Shown here: one piece after another, positions 17,245 through 27,655 of the stretch
How the letters are laid out: the number at the start of each line of letters is the position of its first letter
Numbering within the stretch: the first letter of the stretch is position 1
Assembly: GCF_029603165.1 (NCBI RefSeq)
Contig: NZ_JAQSVC010000004.1
Coordinates: 360,558 to 424,557 of the forward strand
Direction: 5' to 3'
DNA from: Galbibacter pacificus
GTDB lineage: Bacteria > Bacteroidota > Bacteroidia > Flavobacteriales > Flavobacteriaceae
Length of the DNA stretch: 64,000 bases
Program-made: the position numbers and the translations under genes
The notes under the pieces: model-generated
What the model was told of the DNA's origin: nothing
Seen by the model: only the letters and a program-made list of their open reading frames with translations
Database searches by the model: none

Positions 17245-18822
17245 TTATTTATACTTAGCCGAAAGCTCTTTTGCTACTTGTGTAAGTGTGTCCGTTACTT
17301 CATCGGTCAGCTTCCCTGCTTTTAAAGTATCCAATATGCCTCTGTGTTTCGCGTTTAAGAACTCCAGGTAGTCTTTTTCAAACTCTTTTATCTTATCAAC
17401 GGGAACGTCTCTTAAAAGGTTTTTAGATCCTGCATAAATTATTGCAATCTGATTTTCTACGGTATATGGATCGTTTTGTGCCTGTTTAAGGATTTCTACG
17501 TTTCGCTTACCTTTACTGATAACGTTCATAGTAGCCGCATCCAAATCGGACCCAAACTTGGCAAATGCCTCTAGTTCACGATATTGTGCTTGGTCCAGCT
17601 TTAATGTACCCGCCACTTTTTTCATCGATTTAATTTGAGCCGACCCTCCTACACGCGATACCGAAATACCTACGTTAATTGCAGGACGTACCCCAGAGTT
17701 GAATAAATCTGACTCCAAGAAAATCTGTCCGTCCGTAATGGAAATCACGTTGGTTGGAATATATGCTGAAACGTCTCCAGCTTGTGTTTCAATAATTGGC
17801 AAGGCTGTCAACGAACCACCGCCTTTTACAATTGGTTTTAAAGATTCCGGAAGATCGTTCATTCCCTTTGCAATATCATCATCGGCAATTACTTTTGCAG
17901 CACGCTCCAACAATCTTGAGTGCAAGAAGAAAACGTCTCCAGGATACGCCTCACGTCCCGGTGGACGACGAAGCAATAATGATACCTCACGGTAAGCAAC
18001 GGCTTGTTTCGACAAATCATCATAAACAATTAATGCCGGGCGGCCAGTATCTCTAAAATATTCTCCAATAGCAGCCCCTGCAAATGGCGCATATACCTGC
18101 ATTGGTGCAGGGTCGGATGCATTTGCGGCAACGATTACCGTATAGGCCAATGCTCCTTTATCTTCTAAATTTTTAGCAATGGCAGCTACTGTTGATGCTT
18201 TTTGCCCAATAGCTACATATATACAGAATACAGGTTGACCTGCATCGTAAAATTCTTTTTGATTAATAATGGTATCGATACAAACGGTTGTTTTACCGGT
18301 TTGGCGGTCACCAATTACCAATTCTCGCTGTCCTCTACCAACCGGGATCATGGCGTCAACCGACTTGATTCCTGTTTGCAAAGGCTCGTTAACCGGCTGA
18401 CGGAAGATAACTCCGGGTGCTTTACGCTCTAAAGGCATCTCATACGTTTGACCTTCAATAGGCCCTTTACCGTCAATTGGGTTTCCTAAAGTATCTACAA
18501 CACGTCCTACCATACCTTCACCTACTTTGATAGATGCGATACGCTGAGTACGTTTTACGGTATCTCCTTCTTTGATTTCTTTTGAAGGCCCTAAAAGTAC
18601 AATACCTACATTGTCTTCTTCAAGGTTAAGTACAATCCCTTCCAAGCCAGATTCAAACTGAACCAGCTCTCCGTATTGTGCATTCGACAATCCGTATACA
18701 CGGGCGATACCATCCCCTATCTGGAGTACAGTTCCTACTTCGTCTAATGAAGCTTTTGCTTCAAATCCTGATAGTTGCTTTTTCAATATTGCTGATACTT
18801 CAGCCGCTTTAACTTCAGCCAT
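17245..18822 (-). CDS. atpA: ATP synthase F1 alpha subunit
   Basis: A 525-residue non-catalytic nucleotide-binding subunit of F1. The Walker A motif is GDRQTGKTT near residue 170, and the signature for alpha/beta subunits is visible as [14 protein letters not shown] near residue 380. Normal length. It lies between atpH and atpG. The beta and epsilon genes (atpD, atpC) are absent here, as is common in Bacteroidetes where they form a separate operon. Confidence 0.98.
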   Translation of the reverse strand: MAEVKAAEVSAILKKQLSGFEAKASLDEVGTVLQIGDGIARVYGLSNAQYGELVQFESGLEGIVLNLEEDNVGIVLLGPSKEIKEGDTVKRTQRIASIKVGEGMVGRVVDTLGNPIDGKGPIEGQTYEMPLERKAPGVIFRQPVNEPLQTGIKSVDAMIPVGRGQRELVIGDRQTGKTTVCIDTIINQKEFYDAGQPVFCIYVAIGQKASTVAAIAKNLEDKGALAYTVIVAANASDPAPMQVYAPFAGAAIGEYFRDTGRPALIVYDDLSKQAVAYREVSLLLRRPPGREAYPGDVFFLHSRLLERAAKVIADDDIAKGMNDLPESLKPIVKGGGSLTALPIIETQAGDVSAYIPTNVISITDGQIFLESDLFNSGVRPAINVGISVSRVGGSAQIKSMKKVAGTLKLDQAQYRELEAFAKFGSDLDAATMNVISKGKRNVEILKQAQNDPYTVENQIAIIYAGSKNLLRDVPVDKIKEFEKDYLEFLNAKHRGILDTLKAGKLTDEVTDTLTQVAKELSAKYK

Positions 18823-18881
18823 CTTATTTAGTATTTAGATTTTAGGCGCTTTCAAACAAACAAAAACACCTTACCTTTTAT

Positions 18882-19433
18882 TTAATTGTTAATGTATGTA
18901 TAGTTTTGTAATTCCCTTTTTAAGTTGTTCAACTGGTTGGCAATACTTGCATTGTATTGTAAATCTCCAACCCGTAAAATAAAACCACCTAAAATGCTTT
19001 CGTCTATTTTATTTTTTATGGTTGCTTTTTTTCCTGTAAGTTCTTTTACTTTTGCAAGCACCTTTTGCTCTAATTCTTTTGACAAGGGAACCGCCGTGGT
19101 TACTATTGCTACTTCCTCGCCTCTTAATTCATCGTGTAGGATGATGTATTTTTCGGCTACTATTTTTAACAAATCTATACGGTTGTTCTCTATTAGTGCG
19201 TCTATCAAGCCTACCGATACGGCATTCAAACCTGAGAAAATCTCTTTTACAACCGCTTTTTTGTCAGCTAATTTAATAACGGGGCTTTGAAGTACGTTTT
19301 GAAGCTCTTTGCTCCCGGCAATGGTTGCAAAAATATCTTTCATGTCCCTATCTACAGCTTCAAGGGCGTTTTGCTCTTTTGCATAGCCTAAAACGGCTTT
19401 TGCATATCTATGTCCTGCTCTGGTACCTCTCAT
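18882..19433 (-). CDS. atpH: ATP synthase F1 delta subunit
   Basis: A 183-residue peripheral-stalk subunit (OSCP type) that ties F1 to the b subunits. The N-terminus RYAKAVLGYAKEQNA and the C-terminal segment KIDESILGGFILRVGDLQYN are characteristic. It lies 16 bases downstream of atpF. Length is standard. Confidence 0.95.
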   Translation of the reverse strand: MRGTRAGHRYAKAVLGYAKEQNALEAVDRDMKDIFATIAGSKELQNVLQSPVIKLADKKAVVKEIFSGLNAVSVGLIDALIENNRIDLLKIVAEKYIILHDELRGEEVAIVTTAVPLSKELEQKVLAKVKELTGKKATIKNKIDESILGGFILRVGDLQYNASIANQLNNLKRELQNYTYINN

Positions 19434-19449
19434 TGCTTTAACTTACAGA

Positions 19450-19950
19450 TTAGTTCAAAGTTACTTCTTCCAGCATGTCATCAACCAACTTTAATTGCTT
19501 GTCGTTTGATGAAAGTTCTGACTTAACTACTTTTTCAGCGATTTCCACAGACAAAGAAGCCACTTGGTTTTTCAATTCGGCAACCGCCGCCTGTTTTTCG
19601 CTTTCGATGGTTTGCTGCGCCTGTTTGATTATTTTATCGGCCTGTGTTTGTGCCTCCCCTTTTGCATCGGCTATCATTTTCTCTTTAACCTCACGCGCTT
19701 CTTTTATCATTGCTTCTCTTTCGGCACGTGCTTCCTGGAGCAGTTTTTCATTGTCTGCCTGAAGGTTTTGCATTTCCTTGCGCGCTTCTTCGGCAGATGC
19801 AAGTGCATTTTTTATCCCTTCTTCCCTGTCGTTAACCGCATTTAGAATAGGTTTCCATGCATATTTTTTAAGAACCAAAACCAGCACCACCAATATAAGT
19901 AATTGCCAAAAAAATAATCCGTATGAAAATTGATCTAATAGTTTTTCCAT
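19450..19950 (-). CDS. atpF: ATP synthase F0 subunit b
   Basis: A 166-residue peripheral-stalk subunit with one N-terminal membrane helix (about residues 8-28, GLFFWQLLILVVLVLVLKKY) and a long Ala/Glu/Lys coiled coil that reaches up to F1 delta. Only one b gene is present, consistent with a homodimer. Confidence 0.95.
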   Translation of the reverse strand: MEKLLDQFSYGLFFWQLLILVVLVLVLKKYAWKPILNAVNDREEGIKNALASAEEARKEMQNLQADNEKLLQEARAEREAMIKEAREVKEKMIADAKGEAQTQADKIIKQAQQTIESEKQAAVAELKNQVASLSVEIAEKVVKSELSSNDKQLKLVDDMLEEVTLN

Positions 19951-20033
19951 TTTTATCTTCTAAAAATAATGTTTAATTCAATTTTTAAAACAACACCCGG
20001 TGATAACCAACCGTTAAAACCGGATGCTTTTTA

Positions 20034-20225
20034 TTATGCCGCAAACAAAGCAGCAAATCCAATACCTTCAATAAGTGCAGCAGCAATAAGCATAGCTGTT
20101 TGGATCTTTCCTGAAGCTTCAGGTTGACGTGCAATAGCTTCCATTGCCTGTCCACCGATTCTACCGATACCTAAACCAGCACCGATAACGATTAAACCAG
20201 CTCCTACGATTTCTGGGATGTTCAT
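20034..20225 (-). CDS. atpE: ATP synthase F0 subunit c
   Basis: A 63-residue two-helix hairpin that forms the rotating ring. The polar loop ARQPEASGK joins the helices, and the ion-carrying carboxylate is the Glu in ALIEGIGF near residue 54. The small size is usual for Bacteroidetes. Confidence 0.96.
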   Translation of the reverse strand: MNIPEIVGAGLIVIGAGLGIGRIGGQAMEAIARQPEASGKIQTAMLIAAALIEGIGFAALFAA

Positions 20226-20261
20226 AATTATATGTATTAAAAATTAAACATTCAATATTTA

Positions 20262-21350
20262 TTAATGGTCGTCGTGATGCTCTTCGTTGGCCATCCCAAA
20301 ATACAAGGCTGAAAGCATTGTAAATATGTATGCCTGCAATGCTGCAACCAGCAACTCCAACAACGACAGTGCAAAAGCCAGTGAAAACGACAACGAGCTC
20401 CCTATCCAGTTTTTAAACAAGAACATTAAACCTATAATGCTCATGATTACCACGTGGCCAGCCGTCATGTTTGCGTACAAACGGATCATTAACGAAAAGG
20501 GCTTAATGAATACCCCCAACAATTCTATGGGCGCCAAAACGATTTTCATTAACTTAGGCACGCCGGGCATCCAAAATATATGCCCCCAATAATTTTTATT
20601 GGCCGTAAACGTGGTGATAAGGAAGGTCAATAACGCCAATCCAAAAGTTACCGCAATATTCCCTGTCACGTTTACTCCAAGTGGGGTCATCCCCAATAAG
20701 TTCAAGAACCAGATAAAGAAGAAAATGGTCAATAAAAAGCTCATGTACTTCTTGTATTTTTTCTCGCCTATGTTTGGAATTGCAATTTCGTCTCTTACAA
20801 AAACCACCAACGGCTCAAAAAATCTTCCAATTCCCGTTGGAATTCCGCTGTTTTTACTGTATGATTTTGCCAGCCCTCTAAACAACAAGAACATTAAAAT
20901 AGAAACCAACAACATGGTTACAACGTTCTTGGTGATTGAAAAATCCAAAGGTTTTGCATTTGTAGGGTGATGGTGATCGTCGAACTCTAATGCTCCCTGA
21001 GCATCGGTTTTGTATATTTTATTGTGATATAGCTTGTAGAAGTCTCCATTTACTTCGGCTACTTCTTCCCCGTGATGAAATTTTGAAGAAGAAAACACCT
21101 TAAGGCCACCATCCCAAAGTATAACCGGTAATGGCAAGCTAACATGCTCGTTGTTTTCTTCATCTACAGTATACAACGTAAAATCGTACGAATCTAATAA
21201 GTGATGATTTATAAACTCTTTAATAGACGAGCGCTTATCATCTTTTCCCACTTCTGCCCCTTTACCATTAAGCTCATGCTGAGCCATTCCGAAAAGAGGT
21301 GCCATAAAAAATAAAAAAGCAAGGATTTTTACTGTAAATTCTCTTTGCAT
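20262..21350 (-). CDS. atpB: ATP synthase F0 subunit a
   Basis: A 362-residue membrane subunit providing the proton half-channels. The essential arginine is in SLMIRLYANMTAGHVV near residue 277. It carries a long N-terminal extension with a signal peptide (cleavage after about residue 23, GMAQ) and a periplasmic stretch of about 110 residues, as in other Bacteroidetes; E. coli AtpB lacks this. ATG 21350 is chosen over the frame's first start at 21386 because it opens directly on the signal peptide MQREFTVKILAFLFF. It is the first core gene of the cluster. Confidence 0.95.
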   Translation of the reverse strand: MQREFTVKILAFLFFMAPLFGMAQHELNGKGAEVGKDDKRSSIKEFINHHLLDSYDFTLYTVDEENNEHVSLPLPVILWDGGLKVFSSSKFHHGEEVAEVNGDFYKLYHNKIYKTDAQGALEFDDHHHPTNAKPLDFSITKNVVTMLLVSILMFLLFRGLAKSYSKNSGIPTGIGRFFEPLVVFVRDEIAIPNIGEKKYKKYMSFLLTIFFFIWFLNLLGMTPLGVNVTGNIAVTFGLALLTFLITTFTANKNYWGHIFWMPGVPKLMKIVLAPIELLGVFIKPFSLMIRLYANMTAGHVVIMSIIGLMFLFKNWIGSSLSFSLAFALSLLELLVAALQAYIFTMLSALYFGMANEEHHDDH

Positions 21351-21476
21351 ATCACTTAAATAATGGTGTCTTAAAAATCGGTGCAAATGTAAGGCTTTAA
21401 ATGAAAAACAAAAACAATTTTTTCTCTTTATTTATAACTTCCTTAACAGACACACAAAATGCTGTGTAAAAGCACG

Positions 21477-21854
21477 TTATTTTAACAGGCGGGAAACCGA
21501 TATGGTTTCTATTATAAGGGCAAAAGCATAGGGAATAAAAAAAGTAATAAATTCCATTCTAGAAAGGGTTCCATCGGCATTGTAAATTGGCAAAAAAATA
21601 AGGAAGAACACTAAAAACTTTAAGAGGCTCCCTGCCAAGAATAAAAACCCTATTTGTGAGTATAATTTCTTTCTGAAGATATAAATAACGCTGAAAATAA
21701 CCATTGCCAGCACACCATTAACAACATAGGCCAGCCCGAGGCTATTGATAGCATTGCCCGGAAAAAATTTATCCAGGATCAAAGCATGTACAAAAAAAGA
21801 AACGCCCATAACAATTATAAGCGCTGCCGTAAATCGATATAAAAGTGATTGCAT
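21477..21854 (-). CDS. Small membrane protein upstream of atpB (DUF6168-like)
   Basis: A 125-residue protein of four hydrophobic helices (about 5-25, 38-58, 68-88, 100-120). Position and topology match the DUF6168 proteins that flavobacteria carry between AtpZ and atpB, where other bacteria have AtpI. A role in assembly of the F0 sector is inferred from position only. Confidence 0.7.
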   Translation of the reverse strand: MQSLLYRFTAALIIVMGVSFFVHALILDKFFPGNAINSLGLAYVVNGVLAMVIFSVIYIFRKKLYSQIGFLFLAGSLLKFLVFFLIFLPIYNADGTLSRMEFITFFIPYAFALIIETISVSRLLK

Positions 21855-21863
21855 GAAATAGCT

Positions 21864-22097
21864 TTAATTCTGGTATCTATTTAATTGTTTTATAACCACA
21901 TAAATAGACAATGCCAGTCCCAGCAGTGTAAATATTATTAAATACAGTTTCTCTCCGTTATTGTATTTGCCGTCGAGCCATTTCCCGAGGTAAACAAAAA
22001 GGAAAATAGTAACTCCCATTTGTATGGCTATTCCAGAAAATACCGCAAAGTTTTTAAGCTGATTTTTCGTTGGCTTTTTGTTGTTCTTTTCCTGCAT
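21864..22097 (-). CDS. AtpZ/AtpI family protein
   Basis: A 77-residue protein with two membrane helices (about 16-38 and 50-70) and the family pattern GIAIQMGVTIFLFVYLGKWL followed by DGKYN. AtpZ/AtpI proteins help c-ring assembly and may carry Mg2+ or Ca2+. It overlaps the end of the bactofilin gene by 44 bases, so the two are translationally linked. Confidence 0.8.
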   Translation of the reverse strand: MQEKNNKKPTKNQLKNFAVFSGIAIQMGVTIFLFVYLGKWLDGKYNNGEKLYLIIFTLLGLALSIYVVIKQLNRYQN

Positions 22098-22479
22098 TTT
22101 CTTCTTTGACTGATTTTAAAGAGGCCCCTTTCATGGAACACGAAGCGTTAAAGGTAGCGCCCGGCTCTACGGCCAACTTGCCAACAATTACATCGCCTTC
22201 TATCAATGCCGTGCTCTTTAGGCTCAAGACGTTTTCTACTTTTAAATCGCCTTCAAATTTCCCTTCAATATCGGCGTTCATACAGTCTATCTGGCCACTT
22301 ACTTTGCCTGCCCTGCCAATTACAACCTTTCCTTTGGCAGTAATGCTTCCTTCAAGTTCTCCATCGATACGGATATCGGCCTCAGAAATAAAATCCCCTT
22401 TTATTTTTGTGTTTTCTACTATTCGGTTGGTTTGTCCAATAGCTGGCTCGATTCGGTTTTTTTTAGATTCTGCAAACAT
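22054..22479 (-). CDS. Bactofilin (polymer-forming cytoskeletal protein)
   Basis: A 141-residue bactofilin with a short flexible N-terminus (NRIEPAIGQTNRIVENT) and a right-handed beta-helix core of hydrophobic repeats (IRIDGELEGSITAKGKVVIG) at about 28-118. Bactofilins self-assemble into membrane-associated filaments that place wall or envelope enzymes. The gene lies six bases after porW and overlaps the AtpZ gene, which suggests one transcript running from porW into the ATP synthase genes. Confidence 0.9.
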   Translation of the reverse strand: MFAESKKNRIEPAIGQTNRIVENTKIKGDFISEADIRIDGELEGSITAKGKVVIGRAGKVSGQIDCMNADIEGKFEGDLKVENVLSLKSTALIEGDVIVGKLAVEPGATFNASCSMKGASLKSVKEENAGKEQQKANEKSA

Positions 22480-22484
22480 CTTTT

Positions 22485-25031
22485 CTAATTATTAAGATTC
22501 GGGTTATTGTTTTTAAATTCAGTTAAATACGCATCTAGGTTTTTATGTATTTGAAGCGTTTTATAATTGGAAGACGAAATTACAAATTTCTCATTATCAA
22601 CCAAATAATCTTTGTTAATGTTTAGCAATTCTGCGTAACCTTCGGCATGTAACTGACTATCAAAACCATGTATCACCAAAAATATGCTTTCTGGGCTGTA
22701 CACATCTTCTGAATGGGTAATATGGTCGTATTTTAAATCTTTTAGCGATTTGTCTATCGTTTTGGTCAACGTATTAACCCCTGCAGTATCTTTTTCTGAA
22801 AACGGATAAATAACTTTCCAATTATTTGATGCATTGGCGTCCATGTTAAAAGTTGAATCGGCTATTGCGGGCAAGGTTTCATTTATTATTTGTTGTGCCT
22901 TTTGCCCTTCTTCGGAGTTCGGGTAATTTAGGGCAATATCGTTGAGCGATTTTTTATATTTTTCAAATCCGTACAATCGGGCATTCGCCGATGCCTTCAA
23001 CATTTCAAACTTCATCATAATATCTTCCCCGTTATACCGGGAAATATATTCATTGCACTGAGAAATGACTTTTTGATACTGTTGATTTTCAAAACCTTTG
23101 TACAATGCGGCATAAACAGCTTCCGGGCTTGAGCCATCATCGGCGAGCTGTGCCTGCGGATTTTTCAGGATTTCTGCATATCGGGACGATGAGTGGTTGC
23201 TAATAATGTCCAATTTGTACTGCTCTGCCAAAGGCGACCCCAACTGCTCATATATTTTGTACAAGTTATATTTAGAAGGCAATATCAACCGCTCTTCAGG
23301 CTCGTTTTTAAGTACTTTTTCCAGTTTGTCGGCCGCCAGTTTGTATTCCTGAAATTTCTCTTTGTAAATCAGTCCCAATTGGTAATAGGCAAAATTGTTT
23401 TCGGCTTGAATGCTATCAATGGCCTTTGCCTCTTTTGGCAGTTGGTCGAGGTAAAAATCCAGCGAATAATAGTTGGCATTTTCAGCAGGGCCTTCCTCGG
23501 CAATAATGGCATTACCCTGGGCCGATGTGGTGTTGCTGTCCCAGCGCCAATTGTCTTCCAGTGCCCTGCTCCCCCACACTTTTCTAAATTCCTGAATGCC
23601 GTATTGCACGCTTGTGGGATTGTAAAAATAAAAATCTACGGAAGCACTGTTTTTATTATCGAACAGACTTCCGTTTCCTTGGCTGTTTTGTTTCAGCAGG
23701 GCAATTTTTTCTTTTTCCAGACGCTCTTCCTCAACCAGTTTGATCGAGTCGATATACCTTTGGTAATACGCCGTTTTTTGATCGTCCGGCAAGCTTATAA
23801 CATATAAAATACTATCGTTTCTATGGGCTATGTTTTCGTACTTAATAACACTTTCCAGGTTCTCCCGTTTTCTGGTAAGCGCCCTAAATTTTTTAGAATT
23901 GGGATCCACATTTGTCAATGTGCTGTCGTAATATGCGCCCGCTTCTTGGTACAAAGCATTGTCGAAATACATTGTAGCAAGGTTTTCGTAATTCAATGCG
24001 CTTAAATAAGGATCATTTTCGGTGTGTTTTAAGGACTGGTTTAAGTAGTATTGTGCATAATCAAATTGCTCGTTTTGCAGGTAATACATGGCATTCAGCC
24101 GGTACAATTTACCCAGATACGGCCTGTTTTCACGATTTTTTTCAAGTTTATCAAGTAATACCAATAATGTAGAATCTTCTTCGCCCCGTTTGTACTCGTT
24201 TTTAATTTTTTCAACATAGGCATTCATCATATATACGCGCGGGGTTCTCCGCTTAAGGGCGATTACCTTGTCAAAGGCCATGTTGGCACTGTCTATAACT
24301 TCTTTATTATTGTAAAGCTGGCCAATAATGTAATTGTACCTGCCCTTTTCTTCATTGTTTTTGGTAGTGTTTGCGGCCAATTTTAATCGGTAAATAGCAC
24401 TGTCCGGTTGTTTTAGGTTGATGTATGCCTGCCCCATCATTGCCGATGCATCAGCATATTGTTGTGGTGATATGTCTAGCGGAAGCACTTTTTTAAGGTT
24501 GGTAATGGCCACTTCTTCGTTCTCCATCCGGATATTGGTCTTTTCCCTCCAAATGGCTGCTTCTACAATAATATCGCTGTCTGTATATTTCCGTAGGATA
24601 TAATTAAACGCTTCTAAGGCCGGAACAAACCGCTGGTCGTAATATCGGGCTTTTCCCAAGAGCAAATATGCTTCGTCTATCTGCGGGTTTCTTTCTTGCC
24701 CTCCAATGTTCATCCCGTGCTTTTGCACGGCCTTTGTGGCCTTTTCTTCGGCACGTCTAAAATTTGGGTTCAGCAATGCTGTGTCTATTATGATTTCGTC
24801 CCGGATTTCCATCCGTTCCACGGGGAGAACTTCCCAATAATTGTCCACATAAGAGTTAATGAGTTCCTGCTGCCCTTTCTCCAGGGCCACCTTACCGTTG
24901 TACAAAACATTGAACTTGGTATTAAGCGCATGAAAATTCCTGTTCACAAAAGCGTCTTTCTTTGTTGAGCACGCCATGGCGACAAGCAGCAAAAGCAACA
25001 AGCAGGTTGGTATTTTAAGATGTTTACACAA
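22485..25031 (-). CDS. porW: PorW/SprE type IX secretion lipoprotein (TPR)
   Basis: An 848-residue TPR-rich lipoprotein. The signal CLLLLLLVAMACSTKK places the lipidated Cys near residue 21. Many TPR units follow (for example RKYTDSDIIVEAAIWREKTN), and the C-terminal about 100 residues hold a SPOR-like strand-helix pattern. Size, TPR content and position beside a bactofilin and the ATP synthase genes match PorW of Porphyromonas and SprE of Flavobacterium, needed for type IX secretion and gliding. The start is a TTG at 25031: an in-frame TAA lies three codons upstream and no ATG occurs before the signal peptide. Confidence 0.88.
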   Translation of the reverse strand: MCKHLKIPTCLLLLLLVAMACSTKKDAFVNRNFHALNTKFNVLYNGKVALEKGQQELINSYVDNYWEVLPVERMEIRDEIIIDTALLNPNFRRAEEKATKAVQKHGMNIGGQERNPQIDEAYLLLGKARYYDQRFVPALEAFNYILRKYTDSDIIVEAAIWREKTNIRMENEEVAITNLKKVLPLDISPQQYADASAMMGQAYINLKQPDSAIYRLKLAANTTKNNEEKGRYNYIIGQLYNNKEVIDSANMAFDKVIALKRRTPRVYMMNAYVEKIKNEYKRGEEDSTLLVLLDKLEKNRENRPYLGKLYRLNAMYYLQNEQFDYAQYYLNQSLKHTENDPYLSALNYENLATMYFDNALYQEAGAYYDSTLTNVDPNSKKFRALTRKRENLESVIKYENIAHRNDSILYVISLPDDQKTAYYQRYIDSIKLVEEERLEKEKIALLKQNSQGNGSLFDNKNSASVDFYFYNPTSVQYGIQEFRKVWGSRALEDNWRWDSNTTSAQGNAIIAEEGPAENANYYSLDFYLDQLPKEAKAIDSIQAENNFAYYQLGLIYKEKFQEYKLAADKLEKVLKNEPEERLILPSKYNLYKIYEQLGSPLAEQYKLDIISNHSSSRYAEILKNPQAQLADDGSSPEAVYAALYKGFENQQYQKVISQCNEYISRYNGEDIMMKFEMLKASANARLYGFEKYKKSLNDIALNYPNSEEGQKAQQIINETLPAIADSTFNMDANASNNWKVIYPFSEKDTAGVNTLTKTIDKSLKDLKYDHITHSEDVYSPESIFLVIHGFDSQLHAEGYAELLNINKDYLVDNEKFVISSSNYKTLQIHKNLDAYLTEFKNNNPNLNN

Positions 25032-25295
25032 AAAAGTATTAGTTTTTAAATAGTAACTTCTAAGTTAGCTATTTATTGCTGAAACGAGGTAAAAATACAT
25101 TATCTTTTTTTTCCTGCAATTATTACCTCTATTTTCTCAAGTTGTACTGCTGCTGTTTTAACGACCCCTTTTGCTGAAGACCTCTATTTTGAAATACGCA
25201 ACTCATAAGATAAACGAGATTTACAAAAAGTTCAAAATAGCTGGTGGCACATATAAGAAGGCTGCCATTGTTTGATTAATGAATGTTCATAAAAA

Positions 25296-26018
25296 CTAAT
25301 CTTCACCGGGTACATTTAAAATCTCTTCGGCAAAAAAACCTTCAAGTTCTTGCAATGTAGCCCGGGATGTTTTAATGTCTTTTACAACGGCCCCTTTGTC
25401 GAGCACCACAATGCGTTCGCAAACCTCGGTAACATGCAATAGATCGTGGCTGGAAATAAGCACGGTAACCGCATCATTTTCTTTGTAGGCCGAAATAATT
25501 TTCTTTAACCGGATTTGCGTTGTCGGATCTAAATTGGCAAAAGGCTCGTCCAGGACAATTACTTTAGGCTTGCCTATAAAAGCTGCTACGATTCCTGCTT
25601 TTTTCTGGTTCCCCTTGGAAAGGTCCCTTAAATATTTTTTGCCGCCTAAAATTTCCCCATGAAAAAAATCGGCAAATCCATTCAAAAAAACATTGACATC
25701 TTCTTTGTTGAGGCCGCGCAACTCACCAATAAAATAGAAATATTCTTCTGGAGTCAAATATCCTATCAAAAATGTTTCATCAATAAAAGCCGATGTAAAA
25801 GGTTTCCATTCTTCACTGGTATTGACCTGAATGCCATTGTTTGTAATATGTCCGGATGTTGGCTGGACTAAATCCAACAACAAGCTAAAAAAAGTTGTTT
25901 TCCCCGCTCCGTTATTCCCCACGAGTCCAAAGGCCTGTCCAGTCGGGACTTCCAACGCTCCTACATTAAGTACAGTTGTACCATTATATGCTTTTGAAAG
26001 ATTTTCTGTAACAATCAT
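25296..26018 (-). CDS. ABC transporter ATP-binding protein
   Basis: A 240-residue nucleotide-binding subunit. Walker A is GNNGAGKTT near residue 35, the signature is LSKGNQKKAG near residue 134 (a variant of LSGGQ), and Walker B is VIVLDEPF near residue 155, with the switch His in SSHD. It overlaps no gene but sits four bases after the DUF5687 membrane protein, its likely permease. Substrate unknown; the pair resembles export systems. The 264 bases to its right, up to porW, hold no recognisable gene. Confidence 0.92.
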   Translation of the reverse strand: MIVTENLSKAYNGTTVLNVGALEVPTGQAFGLVGNNGAGKTTFFSLLLDLVQPTSGHITNNGIQVNTSEEWKPFTSAFIDETFLIGYLTPEEYFYFIGELRGLNKEDVNVFLNGFADFFHGEILGGKKYLRDLSKGNQKKAGIVAAFIGKPKVIVLDEPFANLDPTTQIRLKKIISAYKENDAVTVLISSHDLLHVTEVCERIVVLDKGAVVKDIKTSRATLQELEGFFAEEILNVPGED

Positions 26019-26022
26019 ATTT

Positions 26023-27495
26023 TTAATTTTTTTGTTTATACGCTACCAAGGTTTTATACTTTTCGGCTTTGTAAACTTTTTCAATTTTATTAAATACTTT
26101 ATCCTTAAAGGCAGACCCAAGAACCCCGGCGAGGACTACCAGTAAATATCCAAGGAACGGTCCTACTGCATAATGCCCAATGGAATATAAAATAATGGGG
26201 ATTAGTATTTTTGGAACGGTCAGCAACAGCGTCTTGGCATTAAAAGCTTGCGAGTCGCCAAATGCTTTTTTGTTGCTTGTAAGATCGATTGGGGTCTTAA
26301 CATACGCCCCGCCCCATAATACCATATATGAATTTACCCCGATATTGTATAAGCCCGCCACTATGATGGTAAGGTATATTTCCCACCCAAAATAAAGGTA
26401 AAAAGATGCCAATATAGTAGTTAAAAGCGTGGCGGCCACCAAAAGCCACCATTTGGCATTGAGATAATCGCGATAACGGATGTTTTGGCTCATCATAAGC
26501 GGATAATAAGCGCTGTCCCAACTCGGCACAAATTGCCCAAAACTAAACAAAAAACCACCCGTTATAAAGATCGCGGCAAAGAACCGCCACGGGGCCGCCT
26601 GATAGACCTCTACGGCATTGGTAAAAAACAGCAATCCATAAAAAATAAAGAGAAAGCTCATCAACACCGTTGTTTTGGTGCGCTTGTTTCTTTTAATTAA
26701 CTTAATGTCATTCTTCAAAAACACAGAAATACTCCCAAAACGGTTCAGCCAGTTTAAATCTTCTGTAGCTGCCTCTTGATGTTTTAATGCCAGGCCGGCA
26801 TCCAGGTATAAGTTCCCCTTAAAATATTTATATGCAAAATAATACAATGTAACCATGAACAGCACGGGAACAAAAGCCAGATAAGGAACACTGTAAAAAT
26901 ACTGAAATACAGGCTGTGTATATTGTGTAACATCAAACATGGCATAATATTGCAATGTGCCTAAAGCTACAATAAAGCCAAATACCACAAAAAGGATTGC
27001 GTTTACGCCGTTTAAAAAAACATTGATAAAGTTATTGCAGTACAAAAGTGCATATATGGCCATTAACCAGGCCAAAACCTGTAATGGCGGATATCCGTTT
27101 ATTATTAAGACGACTGAAAATGGAATAAAGAAAAAGGCATGTATAACATTGAAAAAAGAAATAGCGGTCTTCCACAAACTAAATTGCACGACCTTAGCCT
27201 TCTCAAAAGGTAAATACAACAAGGGTTTGATGTTTACAACGGGCATTTTTTGCAACATATACCGCATAAAAAGGTCCAAAACCAAATAATAAAATAAATA
27301 TTGGTTGATTACCTCCAATGCGTTGAGCTGTAATTTTTCTTCAATTAAATAATACGCACTACCACCAAGTATTAAAAAACTGGCAATCATATACAATGCA
27401 AAAAAAGCCATGAATATTTTTATAACTAGGTTGCTTGAGAAGGAAGCCGACCTAAAAAATGATTTCCATTGAAGGGAAAAGAAGTGTTTAATCAT
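26023..27495 (-). CDS. DUF5687 membrane protein (ABC permease partner)
   Basis: A 490-residue membrane protein with roughly 12 hydrophobic segments and the DUF5687 N-terminus MIKHFFSLQWKSFFRSASFS. It is the first gene of a two-gene unit with the ATP-binding protein at 25296-26018, so it is probably the transmembrane part of an exporter. No substrate can be inferred. Confidence 0.85.
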   Translation of the reverse strand: MIKHFFSLQWKSFFRSASFSSNLVIKIFMAFFALYMIASFLILGGSAYYLIEEKLQLNALEVINQYLFYYLVLDLFMRYMLQKMPVVNIKPLLYLPFEKAKVVQFSLWKTAISFFNVIHAFFFIPFSVVLIINGYPPLQVLAWLMAIYALLYCNNFINVFLNGVNAILFVVFGFIVALGTLQYYAMFDVTQYTQPVFQYFYSVPYLAFVPVLFMVTLYYFAYKYFKGNLYLDAGLALKHQEAATEDLNWLNRFGSISVFLKNDIKLIKRNKRTKTTVLMSFLFIFYGLLFFTNAVEVYQAAPWRFFAAIFITGGFLFSFGQFVPSWDSAYYPLMMSQNIRYRDYLNAKWWLLVAATLLTTILASFYLYFGWEIYLTIIVAGLYNIGVNSYMVLWGGAYVKTPIDLTSNKKAFGDSQAFNAKTLLLTVPKILIPIILYSIGHYAVGPFLGYLLVVLAGVLGSAFKDKVFNKIEKVYKAEKYKTLVAYKQKN

Positions 27496-27632
27496 ATATT
27501 TGATAATGGTTATCGTTAATTCATTAGTGCAGAATTGATTAATCGCGTTACAAATTATGGATATTTTATCAGGAAAAATACTTTCAGGTATAAATTTTTC
27601 TTAATCGGGTTTCAATTCGGGGCTTTAATCAC

Positions 27633-27640
27633 TATTTTTG
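27633..27640 (+). promoter_or_regulatory. TAnnTTTG promoter element of the PaaE-like gene
   Basis: TATTTTTG, matching the Bacteroidetes -7 consensus, 15 bases before the ATG at 27656. It lies inside the longest open frame, which supports the later start. Confidence 0.5.
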
Positions 27641-27655
27641 CAAAAATTTTTTTTA

